A stretch of DNA of 64,000 nucleotides from Streptococcus intermedius SK54 = ATCC 27335 (GCF_000413475.1 NZ_ATFK01000004.1:62001-126000); one strand, 5' to 3'. Shown: positions 8,504 to 17,552, counted from the first letter of the stretch. The notes: generated from the letters alone by a model not told the origin. Program-made: numbers and translations.

Positions 8504-9832
8504 ATGATCTTTGATAAATTAGGTAGAAAAAAATTTGTAAATCAATATTTACTGAAAAAGATGATTGCTTTTCGACGGAATAGCTTTATTAAAATTACGC
8601 AAAAAACCTTGGTATCACTATTTCCTTTTTTCTTGCTAACAACGACAACAATGGTTTTGTCAGAGTCGGTTTTTTCAGTAAATGGTTATATTAACAACCT
8701 ATTCAGCGTTCGCTCTTGGTTTCCGTATTTTTCGACAATTGGATTGGTTTTGACAAACTGTACTGTTTTGATAGGTGGGATGGCGGGCCCTTTAGCGACT
8801 TATTTTAGCGCGAAATATACGGCTGGTCACTATGGACGTAGCACAGGAACGGCAGGAATTACTGCTTTTATTTTTAGCTTGTTAATTCATTCGCGAAAGT
8901 TATTCTCCGTACTTTTAAAAGATGGCGCCTTGACGAGAATCAGCCTTCCTGTCAATATCAATTTAGTAATTGCTATATTGATGGGTTATATAGTAGGGCA
9001 AATTTTTCGCTTTTCAAGTCCAAGTGATGATCAAATCGTGGATAAATATTTTGTTTATCGTCCAAAAACAGTTCGCCCCATTCTTTCTTCTTTGTCTCTA
9101 GCACTTGTTTGCAGTTTCTTTCTGTTCCTAGGTAATCGTTATAATGTATTTTCGACCATTTCTAATTTTTTTTCAAACTTAATTGTTAATCGAAATAATA
9201 TCTTCGTGATTGAAATGAACACTGCCTTACGGACTTTTAGTGCTTGGATTGGAAATAGCAATCTCTTCAACAATATTCCTTTTATCAATGATTCGTTTGC
9301 ATTAGATAATCTTAATTATGCTTTAAAACACCATACGACGAGAGGAGTTCCTTATCTCTTTTCCTCAACAAATCTTTATGATGCCTATGGTGCCTTTGCA
9401 GGACTTGGTGGAGGATTGGCACTCTTGGTTGCTATTTTATGGAAATCCCGTAGCGACAAAGATCGTGTTGTTAGTTTGAAAAGTATTTTCCCTTCTCTTT
9501 TTAATCATGCCGCTGCCTTCATGGTCGGCATTCCTATATTTTTCAACTTTCTTTTTTTGATTCCTTTTATTCTTGTACCCATGATAAATGTCTTTATAGC
9601 TAGTATTTTTCTTTATTTCAGATTAATGCCACCAGCTGTGTATCCAGTTCCTAGCGGAGCACCGAGTGTACTATATGCTTTCATTGGGACAGGAGGAAGT
9701 TTGCGATCTCTAGCAGTTGGGATTTTCATTTTTATCATTGATGTCATGATATATCTTCCGTTCGTTACATTTAATGATCAGATTCATGATGAACTTCGTC
9801 GAATAGATCCGAAAGGAGGTAAGCATGACTAA
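8504..9832 (+). CDS. Orphan PTS EIIC-like membrane protein (lactose/cellobiose type)
   Basis: The 442-aa polytopic protein has about nine to ten hydrophobic segments. Its C-terminal half (GIPIFFNFLFLIPFILVPMI and following) resembles CelB/ChbC-type sugar EIIC proteins. No EIIA or EIIB gene is nearby. The family motif FNxNEPxxFG, which carries a conserved glutamate near the sugar, reads here FNHAAAFMVG, so the acidic residue is replaced. It may therefore be a facilitator, sensor or partner of the overlapping hydrolase rather than a normal phosphotransferase. Translation probably starts without a leader. Family call is good; function is open. Confidence 0.75.
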   Translation: MIFDKLGRKKFVNQYLLKKMIAFRRNSFIKITQKTLVSLFPFFLLTTTTMVLSESVFSVNGYINNLFSVRSWFPYFSTIGLVLTNCTVLIGGMAGPLATYFSAKYTAGHYGRSTGTAGITAFIFSLLIHSRKLFSVLLKDGALTRISLPVNINLVIAILMGYIVGQIFRFSSPSDDQIVDKYFVYRPKTVRPILSSLSLALVCSFFLFLGNRYNVFSTISNFFSNLIVNRNNIFVIEMNTALRTFSAWIGNSNLFNNIPFINDSFALDNLNYALKHHTTRGVPYLFSSTNLYDAYGAFAGLGGGLALLVAILWKSRSDKDRVVSLKSIFPSLFNHAAAFMVGIPIFFNFLFLIPFILVPMINVFIASIFLYFRLMPPAVYPVPSGAPSVLYAFIGTGGSLRSLAVGIFIFIIDVMIYLPFVTFNDQIHDELRRIDPKGGKHD

Positions 9833-10667
9833 ACAAGTAAAACTTGTTTTGCTAACAGTTTTAATATTCCTCATTGTTTTAGCAGTCCCTTCTTATAGTT
9901 GGACAAGAAAAAATATCGATGAAATTGCTAAATTTTATAATGCTCGTTTGTCGCCAATCATTATGATACCGGGAAGTTCTGCTACAGAAAATCGATTCGA
10001 TGGTTTGGTTCAGAAACTAAATCAAAGACGTCGTGGGGTTAAGCATAGTTTACTTAAAGTGAAAGTATGGAACGATGGATGGATTACTTATAGTGGTTCG
10101 ATTGCTGCTAATGACAATGAGCCGATTATTGTTATTGGATTTGAAAATAATAAAGATGGTTATAGTAATATCAAAAAGCAAGCTAAAATGGTTAACGCTG
10201 CGTTCGAGGACTTGCAAGGAAAATATAATTTTAATAATTTTAAAGGATTGGGGCATTCTAATGGCGGTTTGATTTATACAGCATTTATCGAGAATTATCT
10301 TGGAGATTATGATGTGAATCTAAAAAAGTTAATGACAATCGGAACGCCTTATAATTTTACTGAAACAAATATTAATAACAAAACAGAAATGTTAGCTGAC
10401 TTTATTAAGAATCGTAAAAATATTCCTAGGACCTTAGCGATGTACTCCGTAGCAGGGACTATTACTTATGATTCGGATGAATTGGTTCCTGATACAAGTG
10501 TAAGTGCTGGTAAGTATATCTATCAAGGACAAGCAGCTCACTATACAGAAACTACTGTCACAGGAGAAGATGCACAACACTCTGACTTGCCAACCAATGA
10601 TGAAGTTGTGTCGTTAATCCAAGAACGCCTTATAGACAAACAAACCAAGAGGAACCAAAGAAATTAG
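9825..10667 (+). CDS. DUF915-family alpha/beta hydrolase, secreted or membrane-anchored
   Basis: The 280-aa protein starts with a hydrophobic signal or anchor (residues 6-26), then an alpha/beta-hydrolase domain. The nucleophile elbow is GHSNGG near residue 146, and a likely acid and histidine are in SDELVPDTS and DAQHSDLP. It overlaps the EIIC-like gene by eight bases, with AAAGGAGG inside the upstream gene, so the two are coupled. DUF915 proteins are predicted lipase- or esterase-like enzymes, here probably acting outside the membrane. The substrate is unknown. Confidence 0.8.
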   Translation: MTKQVKLVLLTVLIFLIVLAVPSYSWTRKNIDEIAKFYNARLSPIIMIPGSSATENRFDGLVQKLNQRRRGVKHSLLKVKVWNDGWITYSGSIAANDNEPIIVIGFENNKDGYSNIKKQAKMVNAAFEDLQGKYNFNNFKGLGHSNGGLIYTAFIENYLGDYDVNLKKLMTIGTPYNFTETNINNKTEMLADFIKNRKNIPRTLAMYSVAGTITYDSDELVPDTSVSAGKYIYQGQAAHYTETTVTGEDAQHSDLPTNDEVVSLIQERLIDKQTKRNQRN

Positions 10668-10692
10668 TGGTTTAATGGCAATATCAACTTTT

Positions 10693-10717
10693 AAGAGAAC
10701 GATCTTCGTTCTCTTTT
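10693..10717 (+). terminator. Terminator after the EIIC/DUF915 unit
   Basis: A perfect 10-bp stem (AAGAGAACGA with TCGTTCTCTT) with a 3-nt loop and a T tail lies 25 bases after the stop. Confidence 0.85.
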
Positions 10718-10928
10718 TGGAGAATTGAGTGCTTTTAGACTGTTTTATCACAATACTCCATCAAATATCTTTTTGTTTTCCTCAAACATGTGCTTTTCGA
10801 TATAAAGTCTCAGAACTTTCTTAACAATTCCCTGAGATGTTTTTTAATACTTTTTGAGTAGCTAACTTCATTTTAGAACTTTCAGTAGAGAGAATAGAGA
10901 ATGCGTAAAAACTATTGCCTAAAATCTC
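10718..10928. other. Non-coding stretch before the MFS promoter
   Basis: About 210 bases without a convincing reading frame. One imperfect hairpin (TCTCAG with CTGAGA, about 10815-10845) followed by a T-rich stretch is the only structure I see. Confidence 0.4.
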
Positions 10929-10957
10929 TTGACAAATCTTTCAATCTATTTTATACT
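10929..10957 (+). promoter_or_regulatory. Strong promoter for the MFS leader
   Basis: TTGACA and TATACT are spaced by exactly 17 bases. Transcription should start near 10964, giving a leader of about 180 bases before the MFS start codon. Confidence 0.75.
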
Positions 10958-10974
10958 TAATGCAATTAAATACA

Positions 10975-11088
10975 ACTTTAATCATGTCCTGTGAGACATA
11001 AAAGTAATCATTAAAATGGATTAGCGCGCTAATCTGCTATTTTACTGTAAACTTGTGGCTCGGGATTTCCTGAGCTCTTTGATTTTTA
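10975..11088 (+). promoter_or_regulatory. PyrR-type attenuator candidate upstream of the MFS gene
   Basis: ACTTT (10975-10979) pairs with AAAGT (11001-11005). Inside, an asymmetric bulge leads to ATGTC/GACAT closing the hexaloop CTGTGA. This copies the plan of the pyrK and pyrF elements in this window (hexaloops CAGCGA and CAGAGA). A self-complementary GATTAGCGCGCTAATC (11019-11034) follows. Then comes a 7-bp hairpin (GCTCGGG with CCTGAGC, 11058-11075) before TCTTTGATTTTT, a terminator-like end. The upstream strong promoter makes it a leader. PyrR binding is inference from shape and consensus. Confidence 0.6.
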
Positions 11089-11142
11089 GGCTGTATTCAA
11101 TTAATAAATGTAGTCTGTGAGCTACAATTAAGGAGGATGTGC

Positions 11143-12381
11143 ATGTCTTTAGACAAAAATAATAAGCGATCACTGGTTGCTGCGATTGTTGCATCAGGAA
11201 CGGACGATTTAAACGTCATGTTCTTAGCTTTTTCGATGTCATCTATTATTTCAGAATTAGGTGTTACTGGAGCGCAAGGAGGCTGGATTGCAACAATTAC
11301 CAATCTGGGAATGTTGGTTGGAGGTTTGCTTTTTGGCTTATTGGCTGACCGCTATCACAAGTTCAAGGTCTTCAAATGGACGATTGTTATTTTTTCATTA
11401 GCAACAGGATTGATTTACTTTACACAAAATATTTATTATCTATATCTCATGCGTTTTATCGCTGGGATAGGCGTTGGTGGAGAGTATGGAGTTGCCATCG
11501 CGATTATGGCAGGTATTGTTCCTATTGGAAAAATGGGGCGCATTTCATCTTTGAATGGAATTGCAGGGCAAGTCGGTTCTATTACTTCAGCACTTTTAGC
11601 AGGTTGGTTAGCTCCCGCACTTGGATGGAAAGGGCTGTTCCTCTTTGGACTTGCGCCTATTGCCTTGGTTTTGTGGATGATGTTAGCGATTGATGATGAT
11701 CATATCCGAGATAATGGCAATGTGACATTAAAAGCAGAAGGGCGCCAGTCTGTTAAAATGAGTGAATTGTTTAAAACACCATCTCTAACGGCTCAGACAG
11801 TAGCGCTTATGGTCATGACAACAGTACAAATTGCGGGTTACTTTGGTATGATGAACTGGCTTCCAACCATTATCCAAACAAGTTTGCATATTTCTGTAAA
11901 AGATTCCTCACTTTGGATGGTTTCAACGATTTTAGGGATGTGTCTGGGAATGCTCACCTTTGGTCAAATCCTTGATAAATGGGGCCCGAGATTTGTTTAT
12001 TCAATCTTTCTTCTATCTTCTTCCATGTGTGTTTACCTCTTCCAATTTGCCAATTCAATGCCTGCCATGATTATCGGTGGTGCGATTGTTGGTTTCTTTG
12101 TCAATGGTATGTTTGCGGGTTATGGCGCGATGATTACGAGATTGTATCCAGCTCATATTCGCTCCACGGCTAATAATGTCATCTTAAATGTTGGCCGAGC
12201 AATTGGAGGATTTTCATCTGTGATTATTGGTAAAATTTTAGATATCTCGAGCGTTTCAATGGTCATGATTTTCTTAGCTGCCCTTTATTTGATTAGTTTT
12301 GCTGCCTTGTGGACGATTAAGAATTTACAAGCAGAACGTTACTCACTATTAGGAGAAGGATTGGTCGCAGAAGAAATATAA
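11143..12381 (+). CDS. Major facilitator transporter, aromatic-acid/sialate-like subfamily
   Basis: The 412-aa protein has twelve predicted membrane segments and the MFS loop motif GLLADRYHK between segments 2 and 3. RFIAGIGVGGEYG is characteristic of the AAHS/sugar-acid branch of MFS carriers. ATG 11143 is chosen because AGGAGG ends six bases before it; an upstream ATG at 11137 abuts that site. The gene has its own promoter, a PyrR-like leader and two hairpins downstream. Placement 1.4 kb from the pyr genes and that leader suggest uptake of a pyrimidine precursor such as orotate. That is a hypothesis. Confidence 0.85.
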   Translation: MSLDKNNKRSLVAAIVASGTDDLNVMFLAFSMSSIISELGVTGAQGGWIATITNLGMLVGGLLFGLLADRYHKFKVFKWTIVIFSLATGLIYFTQNIYYLYLMRFIAGIGVGGEYGVAIAIMAGIVPIGKMGRISSLNGIAGQVGSITSALLAGWLAPALGWKGLFLFGLAPIALVLWMMLAIDDDHIRDNGNVTLKAEGRQSVKMSELFKTPSLTAQTVALMVMTTVQIAGYFGMMNWLPTIIQTSLHISVKDSSLWMVSTILGMCLGMLTFGQILDKWGPRFVYSIFLLSSSMCVYLFQFANSMPAMIIGGAIVGFFVNGMFAGYGAMITRLYPAHIRSTANNVILNVGRAIGGFSSVIIGKILDISSVSMVMIFLAALYLISFAALWTIKNLQAERYSLLGEGLVAEEI

Positions 12382-12393
12382 TCATATTAGCAT

Positions 12394-12429
12394 AAAAAAG
12401 AGACTGAACTTAGGTCCGGTCTCTTTTTT
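12394..12429 (+). terminator. Terminator after the MFS gene
   Basis: An 11-bp stem (AAAAAAGAGAC with GTCTCTTTTTT) with a 14-nt loop starts 12 bases after the MFS stop. Confidence 0.85.
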
Positions 12430-12485
12430 AGGGCAAGCAAAATATGTGGAAGTAGTCATTGAGTAGTATTTTGCTCATTTTTTAA

Positions 12486-12519
12486 GAAAGGCTGCAATGT
12501 CTACACATTACAGCCTTTC
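12486..12519. repeat. Long imperfect hairpin in the MFS-lysR gap
   Basis: GAAAGGCTG pairs with CAGCCTTTC and, past one mismatch, AATGT pairs with ACATT around a 4-nt loop. A run of six T begins four bases after it on the + strand. It could be a second terminator, or a terminator for the lysR transcript coming the other way. Confidence 0.5.
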
Positions 12520-12585
12520 AACGTTTTTTCCTGCTATTGCTATTTCACGATATAATAAAATCAAATAAGTACAGGAGGAAATGGA

Positions 12586-12689
12586 ATGAATTTTAAGCAG
12601 CTATCTTATTTGGCTCTGTAATTTCTGTAGTGGGTAAAACTACTTTAGAAATTATGGAACCGGTTTTGATAATTCATTTATCAAATTGA
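12586..12689 (+). pseudogene. Remnant of a small gene, frameshifted
   Basis: A TATAAT at 12551 and AGGAGG at 12573 precede an ATG that opens only 11 codons (MNFKQLSYLAL). A second frame continues as VISVVGKTTLEIMEPV and stops inside the 3' end of the converging lysR gene. Good start signals with an immediately broken frame suggest a decayed gene. I cannot name its family. Confidence 0.3.
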
Positions 12690-13582
12690 ACTTCATCCAA
12701 CAGATACTTAATGAATTTATCCCCCATTTTAGATAAGCTAGCTTTTTCATGTTTAATATAAACCAGCTCAATGGGGTCATCAATATCTAGCGGAATAGAA
12801 ACAATATTGTCACCATTGAGATTGCTATTTAGAATACCAGTTGCAATAGTGTAGCCATCAAGACCAATCAAAAGATTAAAAAGAGTTGCTCGGTCGCTGA
12901 CAACGATGGACTTTTTATGGTGTTCTTGCGATAGAATTTCTTCTGAAAAGTAAAAGGAATTATGGGTCCCTTGATCGTAGCTGAGGTAAGGAAACTCTTC
13001 TAAGTCCGATAATTGGACCAATTTCTTCTTTGCTAGAGGATTGCTCTTGCTAATAAAAATATGTGGCTGGGCAGTAAAGAGATGTGTGGCAATCAAGTGA
13101 TTATCATCTAGCATTTTAGAGAGGACATCGCGGTTGTAGCTGTTGAGAAAGAGAACGCCGATCTCGCTGCGGAAATTTTTGACGTCATCAATGATTTCCC
13201 AAGTTCGTGTTTCGCGCAAGAAAAGCTCATACTTTTCCATATCACTTTTTTTGAGCAGAGAAACGAAAGCATTGACTACAAAGGCGTAGTGTTGAGAAGA
13301 GACGCTGAAAAGCTCTCGATTGGCAACTGGATTTTTGTAACGTTCTTCTAATAACTGAGTCTGTTCTACCACTTGACGAGCATAGGAGAGAAATTCCATG
13401 CCGTCCTTGGTCAGAGTAATACCTTTGGGATTGCGGATGAAAATCTCAATGCCCATTTCATTTTCCAAATCGCGCACTGCATTGGACAGACTAGGCTGGG
13501 TAATAAAGAGTTGCTTGGCAGCTTCGTTCATGCTGCCAGTCTCGACGATTTTAATAATATAGTGCAATTGTTGAATTCTCAT
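12674..13582 (-). CDS. LysR-family transcriptional regulator
   Basis: The 302-aa protein has an N-terminal winged HTH (MRIQQLHYIIKIVETGSMN, then AAKQLFITQPSLSNAVRDLE) and a periplasmic-binding-like effector domain from about residue 90. It is divergent from the pyrK-pyrD unit with a 190-base intergenic region. LysR proteins often control the divergent neighbour, but pyrKD already has a PyrR-type leader. Sulfur amino-acid regulation is common among streptococcal LysR proteins of this type, so I leave the target open. The family call is certain. Confidence 0.9.
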   Translation of the reverse strand: MRIQQLHYIIKIVETGSMNEAAKQLFITQPSLSNAVRDLENEMGIEIFIRNPKGITLTKDGMEFLSYARQVVEQTQLLEERYKNPVANRELFSVSSQHYAFVVNAFVSLLKKSDMEKYELFLRETRTWEIIDDVKNFRSEIGVLFLNSYNRDVLSKMLDDNHLIATHLFTAQPHIFISKSNPLAKKKLVQLSDLEEFPYLSYDQGTHNSFYFSEEILSQEHHKKSIVVSDRATLFNLLIGLDGYTIATGILNSNLNGDNIVSIPLDIDDPIELVYIKHEKASLSKMGDKFIKYLLDEVQFDK

Positions 13583-13605
13583 AAGCTTATTTTATCATAT
13601 TGGAA

Positions 13606-13634
13606 TTGACAAAACACATTTGAAGTTGTAAAAT
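13606..13634 (+). promoter_or_regulatory. Promoter of the pyrK-pyrD unit
   Basis: TTGACA and TAAAAT with 17-bp spacing predict a start near 13641, a few bases before the PyrR-type hairpin. A TATGAT on the other strand in the same gap can serve lysR. Confidence 0.8.
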
Positions 13635-13645
13635 AGATTAAATTC

Positions 13646-13752
13646 AACCTTTAAGAAAGTCCAGCGAGGCTTCCAAGGTTTCGGGTGAAGGAAGAGTGAG
13701 AAAACCGACTCTTTATTTTCGTGAGGCCTTGTGTATATGCAAGGTCTTTTTT
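13646..13752 (+). promoter_or_regulatory. PyrR-regulated attenuator of pyrK-pyrD
   Basis: AACCTT (13646-13651) pairs with AAGGTT (13675-13680). Inside, an upper stem carries the hexaloop CAGCGA within AGTCCAGCGAGGCT, the PyrR-binding consensus. A terminator follows at 13723-13752 (AGGCCTTG with CAAGGTCT, then TTTTT). When UMP is plentiful, PyrR should hold the upstream hairpin and let the terminator form, lowering pyrKD expression. Confidence 0.88.
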
Positions 13753-13772
13753 AATAAAGAAATGAGGTAGAA

Positions 13773-14579
13773 ATGACAAGCAGCTCATGCGAGAAGAGAC
13801 TCGGAAAAATCATGTTGGAAAAGATGACCATTGTGCACCAAGAGAAAATTGCTCCACGAATTTTTGCCATGGATTTACGAGGAGAAATGGTTGGCCAGAT
13901 GCAGGTTGGACAATTTCTGCATATCCGAGTTCCAGATGATACAAAGCTTCTACGTCGTCCTATTTCGATTTCAGAGATTAACAGAGAACGGAAAATCTGT
14001 CGGATTATTTACAGGATAGAGGGAGCAGGTACAGAACTCTTCTCTCGGTTGGAAAAAGGTTTTCAGTTAGACGTTATGGGGCCTCAGGGAAATGGTTTTG
14101 ATTTATCTGGTTTAGGTATTGCAGATACAGCTTTAATTATAGGAGGTGGAATTGGTGTTCCCCCCTTGCTACAAGTGGCAAAAGAATTACATAGCAAGGG
14201 AGTGAAGGTCACTTCAGTTCTTGGATTCGCAACAAAAGCAGTTGTCATTCTGGAAGAAGAACTGAAAAAATATAGTCGTGTCCTGATAACAACAGATGAT
14301 GGTTCTTATGGCTGCAAAGGCTATGTTTCTTCCATTGTGAATGAGCTATCAGAAGATTTTACTGCGGTATATGCTTGCGGAGCTCCTGGTATGCTCAGAT
14401 ATGTAAATGAAACATTTTGCAGTCATCCGCGAGCTTACATTTCTATGGAATCACGAATGGCGTGTGGAATGGGGGCTTGTTATGCTTGTGTACTTCATGT
14501 TGTTGGTGAGGACCAAGCAGTCAATAAGCGGGTTTGTGAAGACGGTCCAGTTTTTGAGACTGGTACAATCGTGATGTAG
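13773..14579 (+). CDS. pyrK: Dihydroorotate dehydrogenase B, electron transfer subunit
   Basis: This 268-aa FAD and [2Fe-2S] protein passes electrons from the PyrDB catalytic subunit to NAD+. It shows the flavin motif RRPISI, the nucleotide loop GGGIGVPPLL and the iron-sulfur cysteines in ACGMGACYAC and RVCEDG (about residues 231, 236, 239 and 253). GAGG five bases before ATG 13773 supports this start; ATG 13813 is an alternative with a poorer site. pyrD follows nine bases downstream. Confidence 0.95.
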   Translation: MTSSSCEKRLGKIMLEKMTIVHQEKIAPRIFAMDLRGEMVGQMQVGQFLHIRVPDDTKLLRRPISISEINRERKICRIIYRIEGAGTELFSRLEKGFQLDVMGPQGNGFDLSGLGIADTALIIGGGIGVPPLLQVAKELHSKGVKVTSVLGFATKAVVILEEELKKYSRVLITTDDGSYGCKGYVSSIVNELSEDFTAVYACGAPGMLRYVNETFCSHPRAYISMESRMACGMGACYACVLHVVGEDQAVNKRVCEDGPVFETGTIVM

Positions 14580-15527
<948 letters not shown>

Positions 15528-15540
15528 CCTCATTTTTTGC

Positions 15541-15569
15541 TTGACAATAGACGGAGTAAATTATAAAAT
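15541..15569 (+). promoter_or_regulatory. Separate promoter for pyrF
   Basis: TTGACA and TAAAAT with 17-bp spacing lie just after the pyrD stop and just before the second PyrR-type hairpin. Confidence 0.75.
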
Positions 15570-15580
15570 GATTGAAATGA

Positions 15581-15680
15581 AACCTTTAAAGAAGTCCAGA
15601 GAGGCTACTAAGGCTAATACGGTTTAAAATGGCAGTAAACTGTCAATTTTCGTGTAACCTTGCCTCAGGCAAGGTTTTTC
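15581..15680 (+). promoter_or_regulatory. PyrR-regulated attenuator of pyrF-pyrE
   Basis: CCTT (15583-15586) pairs with AAGG (15610-15613), and AGTC/GGCT closes the hexaloop CAGAGA in the canonical AGTCCAGAGAGGCT. A 9-bp terminator (AACCTTGCC with GGCAAGGTT, loop TCA) plus TTTT follows at 15656-15680. The 217 bases between this terminator and pyrF hold no gene I can support; a short frame there is probably debris. Confidence 0.9.
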
Positions 15681-15897
15681 TATAGCTCTTGAGAAGTTTG
15701 TGCGAAGTATGCTTAAAAGTTTCGGCGGGGATTTAAGATGATGGGTAAAGTTTTTGTTAGGAAGTGATTCTATTGAAATCAAGCGATCAGGATTAGCAAA
15801 CGAACCCGTAGTACAGACAGTATTTCAAGTCATTAAAAGCCTGTGTCCAAAGGTTAAAACGGCAAAATGCCTATAAAATAAATAAGGAGACGAACAC

Positions 15898-16593
15898 ATG
15901 CGAGAAGAACGTCCTATTATTGCTCTTGATTTCTCATCTTTTGATGATGTTAAAATCTTTTTAGAACATTTTCCGAAAGGTGAAAAACTCTATGTGAAGA
16001 TTGGAATGGAATTTTTTTATGCTATTGGCCCGGAAATTGTTCGCTATTTGAAAAGCTTGGGGCACAGTATTTTCTTAGATCTAAAATTACATGATATTCC
16101 TAATACGGTGCGCTCTGCTATGTCTGTTTTGAAAACTTTTGAAATTGATATGGTGACGGTTCATGCAGCAGGTGGTGTAGAAATGATGCGAGAAGCTAAA
16201 AACGTTTTAGGTGACCAAGCAAAACTTGTTGCAGTGACTCAGCTGACTTCTACTAGCGAAGCCGATATGCGAGACTGTCAAAATATCCAAACAACTGTTT
16301 CAGAATCGGTTGTCAATTATGCTTGCAAAGCTAAAGAGGCCGGCTTGGACGGAGTTGTGTGTTCAGCTCAGGAAGTTAAGCTGATTAAAGCGGCGACGTC
16401 AGAAGATTTTCTGTGTGTGACTCCAGGTATTCGACCAACTGGTTCTGAAATTGGGGATCAAAAACGGGTCATGACACCGCAAGAAGCACATCAAATTGGT
16501 AGTGACTATATTGTGGTTGGACGTCCCATCACACGAGCTGCAGATCCAGTAGCCGCTTATCGCGCTATTAAGACGGAATGGATAGATAGCTAG
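15898..16593 (+). CDS. pyrF: Orotidine 5'-phosphate decarboxylase
   Basis: The 231-aa enzyme makes UMP from OMP. The catalytic signature [11 protein letters not shown] (Asp-Lys-His-Asp) is at about residues 60-70, and the C-terminal phosphate site reads [14 protein letters not shown] precedes the ATG with good spacing. It sits unusually far (about 220 bases) from its attenuator. A pyrophosphatase-like remnant and pyrE follow directly. Confidence 0.96.
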   Translation: MREERPIIALDFSSFDDVKIFLEHFPKGEKLYVKIGMEFFYAIGPEIVRYLKSLGHSIFLDLKLHDIPNTVRSAMSVLKTFEIDMVTVHAAGGVEMMREAKNVLGDQAKLVAVTQLTSTSEADMRDCQNIQTTVSESVVNYACKAKEAGLDGVVCSAQEVKLIKAATSEDFLCVTPGIRPTGSEIGDQKRVMTPQEAHQIGSDYIVVGRPITRAADPVAAYRAIKTEWIDS

Positions 16594-16912
16594 AAAAGTA
16601 GATCAAGCAATCATTGACAGACCTATCGGTTATCAAGATAGTTTTGGAAATCGTTATCCTATCAATTATGGTTATATTCCGAATTTGTTTGCTGAGGATG
16701 GCGAAGAGCAGGATGTTTACATTGTGTCGGAAAAGGTACGAGAACCATTGAAATGCTTTGAAGGAGAATTGGTTGCTGTTATTCATCGACAAGATGACGT
16801 TGAAGATGAATGGGTGTTAACTTTATCTAGCGAGATCGTCACTTTAGAAGACATAAAAGAAAAGACTTATTTTTTGGAACCATATTTTGATTCCACTATT
16901 GAATTATTATAA
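16586..16912 (+). pseudogene. Inorganic-pyrophosphatase-like gene lacking a start codon
   Basis: The frame encodes about 105 residues with DRPIGYQDSFGNRYPIN, YGYIPN and DGEEQDVYIV, which match small soluble type I pyrophosphatase-like proteins of streptococci. The frame is open from 16586, but no ATG, GTG or TTG precedes the DRPIG motif; the first candidate, TTG 16685, lies inside the domain. The 5' end seems lost or shifted out of frame at the pyrF stop, although an unusual start coupled to pyrF cannot be excluded. In a pyrF-pyrE operon it could remove the pyrophosphate released by PyrE. Confidence 0.6.
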
Positions 16913-16922
16913 AGGAGAAATC

Positions 16923-17552
16923 ATGACTTTAGCAAAAGATATTGCGCGTGACTTACTGAAAATTGAGGCTGTTTACTTGAAGCCGGAAGAGCCTTTCACT
17001 TGGGCTAGTGGCATCAAGTCACCAATCTATACAGATAATCGTGTGACTTTAGCTTATCCAGAAACGCGGACGTTGATTGAAAATGGCTTTGTAGAGACAA
17101 TTAGGGCTGAATTTCCAGAAGTAGAAGTGATTGCTGGGACAGCAACAGCAGGTATTCCTCATGGTGCCATCATTGCTGACAAGATGACTTTACCATTTGC
17201 TTATATTCGTAGCAAACCAAAAGATCATGGTGCTGGAAATCAAATTGAAGGTCGAGTAAAAACAGGTCAGAAAATGGTCGTGATTGAGGATTTGGTTTCA
17301 ACTGGAGGGTCGGTTCTGGATGCGGTGTCTGCTGCTAAGCGTGAGGGGGCTGACGTCCTTGGAGTGGTAGCTATTTTTACTTATGAATTGCCTAGGGCAG
17401 AAAAGAATTTCTCAGATGCAGGTGTTCGATTGGTAACGTTATCGAACTACACTGAATTAATCAAGCTGGCGGAACAAGAAGGCTATGTTTCGACAGAAGG
17501 CTTAGCTTTACTTGAGAAATTTAAACATGATCAAGAAAACTGGCATGAATAA
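16923..17552 (+). CDS. pyrE: Orotate phosphoribosyltransferase
   Basis: The 209-aa enzyme joins orotate and PRPP to give OMP. The PRPP-binding loop is [12 protein letters not shown] at about residues 118-130, and the substrate region includes [23 protein letters not shown] lies six bases before ATG 16923, so I reject the upstream in-frame start at 16887, which overlaps the preceding gene. It follows pyrF and the pyrophosphatase-like remnant in one unit. Confidence 0.97.
   Translation: MTLAKDIARDLLKIEAVYLKPEEPFTWASGIKSPIYTDNRVTLAYPETRTLIENGFVETIRAEFPEVEVIAGTATAGIPHGAIIADKMTLPFAYIRSKPKDHGAGNQIEGRVKTGQKMVVIEDLVSTGGSVLDAVSAAKREGADVLGVVAIFTYELPRAEKNFSDAGVRLVTLSNYTELIKLAEQEGYVSTEGLALLEKFKHDQENWHE

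Noticed and set aside
10075..10272. Second + strand frame inside the DUF915 hydrolase gene
   Set aside because: It overlaps a well-supported hydrolase frame, has no ribosome site and shows no family features.
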